Shown piece after piece: positions 9,275 to 16,512 of a DNA stretch of 64,000 nucleotides. Made by a program: the position numbers and the translations under genes. The notes under the pieces were generated by a model. The model made no database searches, was not told where the DNA came from, and saw only the letters and a list, made by a program, of their open reading frames with translations. The DNA is from CAVQNQ01 sp963714205 (lineage in GTDB: Bacteria > Acidobacteriota > Terriglobia > Bryobacterales > Bryobacteraceae): assembly GCA_963714205.1 (NCBI GenBank), contig CAVQNQ010000002.1, forward strand, positions 558,001-622,000, in the 5' to 3' direction. The number at the start of each line of letters is the position of its first letter. The first letter of the stretch is position 1.

Positions 9275-9320
9275 GCGCCTCAAGCGAACCAAGGGCCGGA
9301 CGAACGCGCGGCCAGCCGTT

Positions 9321-10148
9321 TCACCGCGGCGGCTGCGCGGCCCGCGCTTTGGGGCGGCGCGCGGCAATCAGATGGCTGGACGACCCCAGCAGCTTCGCCA
9401 TCCACCTCCGGGTCGTAAGCGGCAGGTCCGGCAGGAACAGGAACCCGCTATAGAACACAGCGCTGCCGGCCGACTTCACATCTTCGTACCCCGCCTGCCG
9501 GAAAGCAGCCGACCATCGCGAACGGCGAAACGCAATGATCTCGACAATCGTATTCCGCGAGGGTCCTACGGGCTCCGGCCACAGCAGCAGGTTGATCCGC
9601 GCCGCCACGGGAACCGGGGCCGCGCCTCCGGTATTCCCGGGCCGATCGCCGGCCGCCGGACGGGACCGCCTCGCGAGCTTCGCCCCGATCCGCCTCAGCA
9701 GGTCGAAATAATAGAGCACATTGGTCCACCAGCGCCAACTTGCCGAAGGAACCACGTGCAAGGTCAGGCCCCCGGGGCGCAACACTCTCCGCACCTCGGC
9801 CAGAAACTGGGGCATGGTGTCCAGGACGTGAAGAAGCATGTGGGACGAATACACCACATCGAACTCGCCGTCGCCGAAAGGGAGACGCCGTCCATCGTAG
9901 GACTCGACGGGCCAGTACTGCTTCTGAAATCCCTGATGCTCAGGCGATGGTTTCTGTGCGACGTCAATGGATACAACTTCGCAGCCCTCGGCCGCCAGGA
10001 GCGCGGCTTGAAATCCGCTGCCGCCTCCGATCTCGAGGACCCTGGCTCCCCGGGGGATCGACGGGAGCGCAAGCCGCAGCTCCTCGCGGCGCATCCGCTC
10101 ATGGCCCGTGTCGCCACCGCCGCGCTTTAAGTCGATAGAGGGCGCCAT
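9321..10148 (-). CDS. Class I SAM-dependent methyltransferase
   Basis: A 275-residue protein with Rossmann methyltransferase motifs: ARVLEIGGGSGFQAALLA (motif I, SAM binding), EVVSIDVA, the post-I acidic FGDGEFDVVYSSHMLLH (motif II), and RRVLRPGGLTLHVVP (motif III). The second half contains a Trp/Tyr-rich stretch and a Pro/Arg-rich loop with no further recognised domain. Proteins of this kind in glycan clusters methylate sugars or lipid carriers, but the acceptor is not evident. It is divergent from the second deacetylase-like gene across about 80 bases and convergent with the frameshifted deacetylase. Confidence 0.85.
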   Translation of the reverse strand: MAPSIDLKRGGGDTGHERMRREELRLALPSIPRGARVLEIGGGSGFQAALLAAEGCEVVSIDVAQKPSPEHQGFQKQYWPVESYDGRRLPFGDGEFDVVYSSHMLLHVLDTMPQFLAEVRRVLRPGGLTLHVVPSASWRWWTNVLYYFDLLRRIGAKLARRSRPAAGDRPGNTGGAAPVPVAARINLLLWPEPVGPSRNTIVEIIAFRRSRWSAAFRQAGYEDVKSAGSAVFYSGFLFLPDLPLTTRRWMAKLLGSSSHLIAARRPKARAAQPPR

Positions 10149-10231
10149 AATGAAGGCAAGTATAGCTCTATTAAAAATCCGGTTTTGCTATCCTGATGAT
10201 GATCTTCGGCACCCGACGCCGAAAGACATCC

Positions 10232-11221
10232 ATGATCGGCCGAACGCCACTTAAAGTACTCATTACAATTGATACGGAAGTATGGCCCCGTCGGCAGGCC
10301 TGGCTTGAAGAACGCCTCGAAGGCGACCTCCAGCGGGATATGTATGGAGTTACCGGTGATGGCGAATTCGGGATCGCCTTTCAAAGCCAGATGTTCCGCG
10401 ATCATGGCCTCCAAGGGATCTTCTTTGTCGAGCCCTTGTTTGCTTATGTGGTTGGGATCGCCCCGCTTGTGCGAATCGTCAACACCATCCGAAAGCACGA
10501 TGGTGGCGGGATCGAACTGCACGCCCATCCCGAATGGCTCAGGCACTTTTCGCCGCCAGGGCTGCCCGAGGGGATGCTCGTCCAGCACTTTCACGAGTTG
10601 ACGGCCGAGCAGCAAGCGTCGGTTCTCGAGCTGGCCCGCAAGAACCTCCAATCGGCGGGCGTGGCGCGGACGCGGGCTTTCAGAGCGGGCAATTTCGGCG
10701 CGGATCTCGACACCTGCCGGGCCCTGAAAGGCCTGGGAGTCCTCTTCGATTTCAGTTACAACGCCTCCTTCACCCGCACGTGGTGCAAGATCCAGTCTCC
10801 CCGGCCGCTTTTCAAACCGTCGGCCTTGGGCGGCGTCATCGAGTTCCCCATGACCTGCTTTCGGGATTGGCCGGGCCACATCCGCCATGCGCAACTCTGC
10901 GCCTGTTCGTTTTCGGAGATGCGGAACGCCTTAAACCAGGCATGGCGGTTGGGATGGCGGTATTTTGTGATTCTCTCTCACAGCGCCGAGCTCCTCAAAC
11001 GGACTGCCAGACCGCAAGAGGCGATTCTGAACCGGGTAGCCCTCCACAGACTGGAACACCTTTGCCGTTTTCTGAGAGACAACAACGACCGGTTCACGAC
11101 GATCACTTGCGAAACTCTCGATCCGGCCGACGCAGCCGAGCCGGAGCCCGGCTATCCTTTGCCAGGTTGGTACTGGAACACCGTCGTGCGATACGTCCAA
11201 CAAGCCTGGGCCAGGCTATAG
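10232..11221 (+). CDS. Polysaccharide deacetylase-like protein
   Basis: A protein of about 329 residues that begins VLITIDTEVWPRR, where the Asp-Thr-Glu matches the first motif of one branch of the NodB/deacetylase superfamily. It continues with IELHAHPEWLRHF (two His, likely metal ligands), AFRAGNFGAD and FVILSHSAELLKR (C-terminal His motif). It lacks a signal peptide, so it may act in the cytoplasm or at the membrane face. I chose the ATG at 10232 because it directly precedes the conserved core; the frame also has ATG codons at 10196. It belongs to the polysaccharide block, divergent from the methyltransferase. Substrate unknown. Confidence 0.72.
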   Translation: MIGRTPLKVLITIDTEVWPRRQAWLEERLEGDLQRDMYGVTGDGEFGIAFQSQMFRDHGLQGIFFVEPLFAYVVGIAPLVRIVNTIRKHDGGGIELHAHPEWLRHFSPPGLPEGMLVQHFHELTAEQQASVLELARKNLQSAGVARTRAFRAGNFGADLDTCRALKGLGVLFDFSYNASFTRTWCKIQSPRPLFKPSALGGVIEFPMTCFRDWPGHIRHAQLCACSFSEMRNALNQAWRLGWRYFVILSHSAELLKRTARPQEAILNRVALHRLEHLCRFLRDNNDRFTTITCETLDPADAAEPEPGYPLPGWYWNTVVRYVQQAWARL

Positions 11222-11280
11222 CGGCCGGGCAGGTGCTTCCCAAATTCCTCGCGCACCCCGCGTTGCGCCGGCTGGCTGGC

Positions 11281-13407
11281 TTATGATCGAGCCGCCGAAA
11301 CCGCCCAAGGCTCCGACGCACAATTCTTCGCGCTGATTCTGTCGATAGCCGCCATGAATCGCCGTATGTCGAACGGCTTGGCAAAATACTCGTCCATCCC
11401 TCCTTCAAGGCATCTCTCGCGGTCGCCTTTCATCGCGCACGCGGTCAAGGCGATGATGGGAACGTGGCGCCCGCTGGCGGTTTCCCGCCGGCGAATCTCG
11501 GCGGTCGTCTCGAAGCCGTCCATATTGGGCATCTGGATATCCATGAGTATCGCGTCGAAGGACTGCCTGTCGAGCAGCGAGAGGGCTTCCAGACCATTGG
11601 CGGCGAGCACGGCGGAGTGACCCTGGCGCTTCAGCAGCGATGAGACCAATGCCTGGCCGGATTGATTATCCTCTACGACCAGAATGGTCAGCGGAGCGCT
11701 TCCGGCGCGATCACTTTCGCACTCATCCTTCGGGTGCCAGCGTTCGGCGACCTCGGCAAGCCGCAATTTCATGGTGAACGAAAAGACGCTTCCCCGGCCC
11801 TCCTCGCTCTCCACCCAAATCCGGCCTCCGGCCAACTCCACCAGCCGCGCCGAGATCGCCAGGCCGAGGCCGGTGCCGCCGTATTTGCGGGTTACGGACC
11901 CATCGGCCTGCCGAAAGGGCTCGAATATGCACCGCTGCTTTTCCAACGGTATGCCGATGCCGGTGTCCCGCACATCGAATTGCACGGTGATGTCCCGGCC
12001 CTCGTTAAGGATCGCGCGCACCTCCAGCTGGATGAAGCCGGCGGCCGTAAACTTCACGGCGTTCCCGAGCAGGTTCAGGAGCACCTGGCGGAGCCGCACG
12101 GCATCGCTCGATACCGCATCGGGCACATCCGCGCCGATCTTCCAGCCGAGTTCCAGCCCCTTCTTGGAGACCTCCGGAAGCACGAGTCTGGCGGCGCTCT
12201 CCAGACATTCACGAAGCGAAAACGGCGCCTGTTCGAGATCCATGCGGCCGGCCTCGATCTTGGACAAATCCAGGATGTCGTTAATGATCCGCAACAAGGC
12301 GTCCGCGGAGCTATCGACGGTCTCCAGATAATCGCGCTGGTCCTTGGTCAGACTGGTGGCTAGGGCGAGCTGCGTGAAACCGCAGATGGCATTCATGGGG
12401 GTGCGAATCTCATGGCTCATATTTGCCAGGAACTCGCTCTTGGCCCGGGCGCCGGCCTCGGCCGCGGTTCGCGCGTGCCGCAGTTCCTCTTCCATTCGCT
12501 TGCGGTCGCTGATATCCAGCAGAAAGACCAGGAAGCGGGTATTGCCGTGAATCTCAACCGCTCGGCTCCACACCAGACCGACGCGCCGCTCGCCTCCGGG
12601 CCGGAAAAACGCGATTTCTCTTTCGTCGACGGCCCCTCGCAAAGCCGTCTCGCGGCACAGTTCCTCCTGATCGGCAGGCTCCAGGACTCCCAAGTCAGAC
12701 GGCGTCTTGCCCACGAACTCAGCTTTGCCAAGTCCGCTTTGCATCTCCGCCGCCCGGTTCACATCCACCACGCGGCACGCCGCGTCCGTTAATACGATGG
12801 CGATGGCGCTGGATTCGAAAACGATCCGGAACGCCTCTTGAGCCTTGGCCTGCCGCTTGAGCTGCTCGGCGACCATTGCATCCAGATCCTCCATAGTGAC
12901 CTCGGCCTGGCGGCTGACCAGCCATTTCCGGGTGAGGGCGTGAGCTAACTGCATCACCTCGATATTGTCGAAGGGCTTTTTCAGAATGAGCAAGCTATCC
13001 GAAAAGCCCAGCCGTTTCTGGATGTCCTTCCAGGAGTAGTCGGCATAGGCTGTGCAGATGACGGTTTGCAGGTTGGCATCCACCTCGCGAATCCGGGCGA
13101 TGGTCTCCACTCCGTCCCATCCCGGAGGCATTCGGATATCGACGAAGGCAAGGGCATAAGGACGGCCCTGCGCCACCGCGTCCCTCACCGCTTTCAGGGC
13201 ATCCTGCCCCTGGTAAGCCGAATCGATTTCAAACTGCGTAGCCGGCGTGGCGACACCGTCGTCGAAGAGCAGGGCTTCGTCGTCCTGAAGATCCAGCGCG
13301 GTTCCGGTATCGGGAACGAGGATGTTTCGAAAATCGTCGTGGATTGCCCGGTTATCGTCGATGATCAGAATGCGATGGTTGGGATCTATCCGGCGTGAAG
13401 GCTGCAC
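11281..13407 (-). CDS. Hybrid histidine kinase: REC-PAS-HisKA-HATPase-REC
   Basis: A 708-residue cytoplasmic sensor kinase without membrane segments. Order: an N-terminal receiver (RILIIDDNRAI, phospho-acceptor Asp90 in AFVDIRMPPGWDG, Lys in LILKKPF), a linker helix, a PAS domain (about 190-310), HisKA with His332 in ANMSHEIRTPMNA, a HATPase with DTGIGIP and GGTGLGLAI, and a C-terminal receiver with Asp623 in ILMDIQMPNMDG. The N-terminal receiver implies that it takes a phosphoryl signal from another kinase. The PAS kinase just upstream (9-base gap, same strand) is the obvious partner, giving a two-kinase relay. No DNA-binding output is encoded next to it, so the final output is unknown. Confidence 0.92.
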   Translation of the reverse strand: MQPSRRIDPNHRILIIDDNRAIHDDFRNILVPDTGTALDLQDDEALLFDDGVATPATQFEIDSAYQGQDALKAVRDAVAQGRPYALAFVDIRMPPGWDGVETIARIREVDANLQTVICTAYADYSWKDIQKRLGFSDSLLILKKPFDNIEVMQLAHALTRKWLVSRQAEVTMEDLDAMVAEQLKRQAKAQEAFRIVFESSAIAIVLTDAACRVVDVNRAAEMQSGLGKAEFVGKTPSDLGVLEPADQEELCRETALRGAVDEREIAFFRPGGERRVGLVWSRAVEIHGNTRFLVFLLDISDRKRMEEELRHARTAAEAGARAKSEFLANMSHEIRTPMNAICGFTQLALATSLTKDQRDYLETVDSSADALLRIINDILDLSKIEAGRMDLEQAPFSLRECLESAARLVLPEVSKKGLELGWKIGADVPDAVSSDAVRLRQVLLNLLGNAVKFTAAGFIQLEVRAILNEGRDITVQFDVRDTGIGIPLEKQRCIFEPFRQADGSVTRKYGGTGLGLAISARLVELAGGRIWVESEEGRGSVFSFTMKLRLAEVAERWHPKDECESDRAGSAPLTILVVEDNQSGQALVSSLLKRQGHSAVLAANGLEALSLLDRQSFDAILMDIQMPNMDGFETTAEIRRRETASGRHVPIIALTACAMKGDRERCLEGGMDEYFAKPFDIRRFMAAIDRISAKNCASEPWAVSAARS

Positions 13408-13416
13408 ACGACCTCC

Positions 13417-15081
13417 TCAACATCGGTCTGGAAAGTTCGCGGCGATGGGAAGCTCAAGAATGAACGTGGCGCCCATTCCCAACCCCGCGCTTTCCGCCCA
13501 CAGCGAGCCGCCCATGTTCTTGGCCGCCAAGGCGCCGGAATGCAGGCCAAAGCCGTGTCCGTTCTTTTTGGTGGTAAAGCCATGAGCGAAGATCCGCGTC
13601 AGGTTCTCCGGCGTCACGCCCGCGCCCGAATCCGTCACGGCCAACCGCACCCGCTGGTTTTCATGCCGCGTTATGCGAAGCCAAATCGCCCGGTCGGGAT
13701 TGTTCCCGCTCTTGATGGCATCGATGGCGTTCCGCAGCAGGTTCAGAAGGATCTGAAGAACACTGTGCTTATCGACGATCATGGTCGGCAGTTCTTCATA
13801 TTTCCGCTCGATCAGAACCTTGTGACGGTCGAATGCCGGTTGCATCATGCGAAGGGCATCTTCCGCCAGCCCCGGCAGGGAAATCTCTTCGGTCAGAGCG
13901 GACACTCTGGCATAGTTCTGCTGGGTCGCCACAATGCGTTTTATGTGATCGACGTGCCCCCGCAGAGCATCCGCATACTCGAGCATGCTGCGGCGTTCCT
14001 CCTCGAAATGCTTTCCCAGCTTACTCAGGTAGGGGATGACTCGCTGCCCTCTCGGATCGCGGTTGATAAACTCCTTCAGATCGCCGCTGTGCTGTTCGAG
14101 CAACTCGGTCAGGCTGACCAGATTCCGGATGCGCAGTTCGCCGATCTTGCCAGCCAGCAAAGTAGCCGTCACATTCACGCTGTTCAGTATGTTGCCCACA
14201 TTGTGGAGCACACCGGTAGCCACCTCGGCCATGCCGGAGAGGCGGGATAATTCCTCGACCCGCTTGCGGTCGGTGATGTCGGAATGGGACCCCGCCATCC
14301 GGTAGGGGACGCCGTTTTGATCCCGAATAGCCTGACCGCGAGCTAAAATCCACACGTATGTCTCGTCCTTATGACGCAACCTGAATTCGACCTTATATTT
14401 GGTAACTTCCCCTTTGAGGTAGCTCTGGAGATGGTCCATCACGCGGGGTTTGTCGTCGGGATGAAGGTGATCCTCGAAGGTTGAGAACGCATTCGGCAGT
14501 TCGCTGTCCTCATAACCGATCATGCTCTTCCACCGGGGCGAGAGGAAATAGGTTTGGTTGGCAATGTCCCAATCCCAGATTCCGTCGTTGGTGCCATTGA
14601 CGGCCAACATATAGCGTTCCTCGCTCGCGTGAGTGCTTTGCTGGGCGCGCTTGACATCCGAGATATCCACCAGGCTCTCGACGAGCTGCGCACGGCCGCC
14701 GATCGTGGCCCGAACGACGGTCTTGAGGATAGGCACCCTGCTGCCGTTCGCGGCGAGCAAAACCCGCTCCGAATTATCGAGCACCTGGCCAAGATTGCTG
14801 ATGGGGCAGCGCCCTTTTTCGGCGGGACAAATGACGCTATGGCACACGTTGCCGATGATCTCATCGCGAGCCCGGCCCGCCATCCTGGCCGCGGCCGGGT
14901 TCATATCGGAGATTGTGTGAGTCTCCTCGTCGATGACGATAATTCCAGCTTGTACCGTGTTGAAGATCAACGATAGCCACTGCTGGCTCTCCTGAGGTCC
15001 CACGCTACGGGCCTGGGGCAAGCTTGCGGCCCGCGGGCACGTCATCGGAACGTTATCCGGCTGTTCGGCGACCTCCGTCAT
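13417..15081 (-). CDS. PAS-domain histidine kinase with Cys-rich PAS
   Basis: A 554-residue soluble kinase. The first PAS domain (about 35-150) carries Cys80, Cys85 and Cys92 in VCHSVICPAEKGRCP, a pattern suggesting a metal, heme or redox-sensing site. A second PAS plus PAC domain (about 155-275) follows, with DGIWDWDIANQTYFLSP. The phosphorylation helix has the non-canonical H-box GVLHNVGNILNSV with His293, typical of one class of PAS kinases. The HATPase shows LLNLLRNAIDA, DSGAGV and GHGFGLHSGA. It is the first gene of a two-gene unit with the hybrid kinase downstream, and both share a 9-base junction. Signal and output are unknown; redox or gas sensing is inferred only from the cysteines. 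Confidence 0.9.
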   Translation of the reverse strand: MTEVAEQPDNVPMTCPRAASLPQARSVGPQESQQWLSLIFNTVQAGIIVIDEETHTISDMNPAAARMAGRARDEIIGNVCHSVICPAEKGRCPISNLGQVLDNSERVLLAANGSRVPILKTVVRATIGGRAQLVESLVDISDVKRAQQSTHASEERYMLAVNGTNDGIWDWDIANQTYFLSPRWKSMIGYEDSELPNAFSTFEDHLHPDDKPRVMDHLQSYLKGEVTKYKVEFRLRHKDETYVWILARGQAIRDQNGVPYRMAGSHSDITDRKRVEELSRLSGMAEVATGVLHNVGNILNSVNVTATLLAGKIGELRIRNLVSLTELLEQHSGDLKEFINRDPRGQRVIPYLSKLGKHFEEERRSMLEYADALRGHVDHIKRIVATQQNYARVSALTEEISLPGLAEDALRMMQPAFDRHKVLIERKYEELPTMIVDKHSVLQILLNLLRNAIDAIKSGNNPDRAIWLRITRHENQRVRLAVTDSGAGVTPENLTRIFAHGFTTKKNGHGFGLHSGALAAKNMGGSLWAESAGLGMGATFILELPIAANFPDRC

Positions 15082-15194
15082 TGCTTTGCACCTCGCAATC
15101 CCGGTCCAAAGTCACTACCGGCCTATCTGTTCTTATCGGACCTGATTAATAGATTTCGAGCTTCTTACTCCCTATACTCGGTTAACAATCGCGA

Positions 15195-15211
15195 CCACCT
15201 GGCTTAGGTGG
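15195..15211. repeat. Inverted repeat in the divergent kinase/DUF4159 spacer
   Basis: The arms CCACCT and AGGTGG are perfect, with a 5-base loop. They lie between the start of the PAS kinase (15081, minus strand) and the DUF4159 gene (15280, plus strand). No T-tract follows, so a terminator is unlikely. It may be a regulator site or chance in GC-rich DNA. Confidence 0.3.
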
Positions 15212-15279
15212 GGGCTTGTGAGCCAGGGGTTCGTGACCGCCACGTCCGCCTCCCCGAGGGCTACAATGATGGGAATCCA

Positions 15280-16116
15280 ATGAAACGCGGCTTTCTCTCC
15301 GGCGGAGCCGCTCTGGCGCTCGTGGCGCTCGCCGCCGCGGGCCTCGCGCAACGCGGGCGCTTCCGCGTGCCCGAGCGGGAGGAAGATGAACTCCCCGCCC
15401 CCGCGCGCAACGGCGAGTTCCATTTCATTCGCGTGGAATATACCGATCTTCCCCAGTACCACCGCGGCTTCGGTTACGCCTCCCGCATGGGCATGGGATC
15501 CGGCTGGTGGATCGTGGACTGGCCCGCCGCGGACAATCACTTCAGCTCCGGCGTGGGGCGGCTCACGCGCGTCGATACCGGCGATCCGCGCCATCTGCGC
15601 CTCACCGACGACCGGCTATTCGACTATCCCTGGATCTATGCCACCCAGACCGGCTGGTGGGGATTGACGGATGCCGAGACCGCGCGGCTGCGCGAATACC
15701 TGCTGCGCGGCGGTTTTCTGGTGGTGGATGATTTCTGGGGGCCCGAGCAGTGGGCGGTTTTCCGCGAGACCATGGCGCGCGTCTTTCCCGCACAGCCCAT
15801 CACCGATATCGCCGAATCGGACGCCGTCATGCACGTGGTCTACGACATCCGCGAGAAGGACCGCACCTTCATCCCCGGCTCGCGCCACTTGTATCGCGGG
15901 CCGGGCGGGACGGTCCGCGTGGTGCAGCCTCCCGGCACCCAGCCCGCCTGGCGCGCCATGTACGACGAGCGTGGCCGCCTCATCGTGGCGGTCAACTTCA
16001 ATACCGACGTAGGCGACGCCTGGGAATTCGCCGATGTGCCTTACTACCCGGCAGAGATGACGCTGCTGGCTTACCGCTATGGGGTGAACTATCTGGTCTA
16101 TGCGATGACGCATTGA
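15280..16116 (+). CDS. DUF4159 domain-containing exported protein
   Basis: A protein of about 278 residues with a signal peptide (MKRGFLSGGAALALVALAAAG). The mature part follows the DUF4159 pattern closely: FHFIRVEYTDL, then WWIVDWPAADNHF, LRLTDDRLFDYPWIYATQTG, LREYLLRGGFLVVDDFWGPEQW, NFNTDVGDAWEFAD and a final YGVNYLVYAMTH. The LLRGGFLVVDDFWG segment resembles a Rossmann/glutamine-amidotransferase-like core. The family is common in Acidobacteria and Planctomycetes and often lies near MoxR/BatA-type genes, but its biochemical role is unknown, and no such neighbours occur here. The ATG at 15280 is chosen because it begins the signal peptide. Confidence 0.85.
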   Translation: MKRGFLSGGAALALVALAAAGLAQRGRFRVPEREEDELPAPARNGEFHFIRVEYTDLPQYHRGFGYASRMGMGSGWWIVDWPAADNHFSSGVGRLTRVDTGDPRHLRLTDDRLFDYPWIYATQTGWWGLTDAETARLREYLLRGGFLVVDDFWGPEQWAVFRETMARVFPAQPITDIAESDAVMHVVYDIREKDRTFIPGSRHLYRGPGGTVRVVQPPGTQPAWRAMYDERGRLIVAVNFNTDVGDAWEFADVPYYPAEMTLLAYRYGVNYLVYAMTH

Positions 16117-16130
16117 AATCGGCGGCCCTC

Positions 16131-16160
16131 TTGACAGGCCGGTCGGGCAGGGTTTATGAT
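16131..16160 (+). promoter_or_regulatory. Sigma-70 type promoter of padR-ADOP
   Basis: A perfect -35 box TTGACA at 16131-16136 is followed after 18 bases by TATGAT at 16155-16160 (five of six matches to TATAAT). Transcription would start near 16167, about ten bases before the padR ATG at 16177, so the mRNA would be nearly leaderless. An upstream in-frame ATG at 16156 falls inside the -10 box and is excluded as a start by this promoter. Confidence 0.75.
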
Positions 16161-16163
16161 TCT

Positions 16164-16181
16164 CCCATCGACATCGATGGG
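16164..16181. promoter_or_regulatory. Perfect palindrome over padR +1 and start codon, likely PadR operator
   Basis: CCCATCGA and TCGATGGG are perfect 8-base arms with a 2-base spacer. They cover the expected transcription start and the padR ATG (16177-16179). PadR regulators usually repress their own operons by binding palindromes near the promoter (family knowledge), so an autoregulatory operator is the simplest reading. Binding here would block initiation directly. Confidence 0.6.
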
Positions 16182-16512
16182 TAAGATTAAGAAAGACCAA
16201 CTGCTCGGCAAGCTGGACCTCCTGGTTTTGCGGATTCTCGCTTCGGGCGAGAAGATGCACGGCTATGCCATCGCCGAGCGCATCGGACAGATGTCCGAGA
16301 ACGTGCTCCAGGTGGGCGAGGGATCGCTGTATCCGGCGCTGCATCGCATGGACGAGGCCGGCTGGATCCGGTCGGAGTGGGCACCCTCGGATAATAACCG
16401 CCGGGCGCGGTTCTACCGCATCACCGCCGCGGGACGCCGGCAGCTCGCCATCGAGGAGGGCGAGTGGCTGCGCGCGGCCGATGCCATCGCGCGCGTTCTG
16501 AGGCTTGCCTGA
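16177..16512 (+). CDS. PadR family transcriptional regulator
   Basis: A winged-helix regulator of 111 residues: LLGKLDLLVLRILASGEKMHGYAIAERI (written here as LLGKLDLLVLRILASG and KMHGYAIAERI) is the classic PadR recognition region. It is followed by LQVGEGSLYPALHRMDEAGWI and ARFYRITAAGRRQL. The start at 16177 (MGKIKKDQ) is preferred because the frame's earlier ATG lies in the -10 promoter box. The stop overlaps the ATG of the ADOP permease (TGATG), giving tight translational coupling. PadR-ADOP pairs are a hallmark of Acidobacteria. The regulator probably represses the two-gene operon until a ligand, often a toxic compound or drug, is bound. Confidence 0.92.
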   Translation: MGKIKKDQLLGKLDLLVLRILASGEKMHGYAIAERIGQMSENVLQVGEGSLYPALHRMDEAGWIRSEWAPSDNNRRARFYRITAAGRRQLAIEEGEWLRAADAIARVLRLA

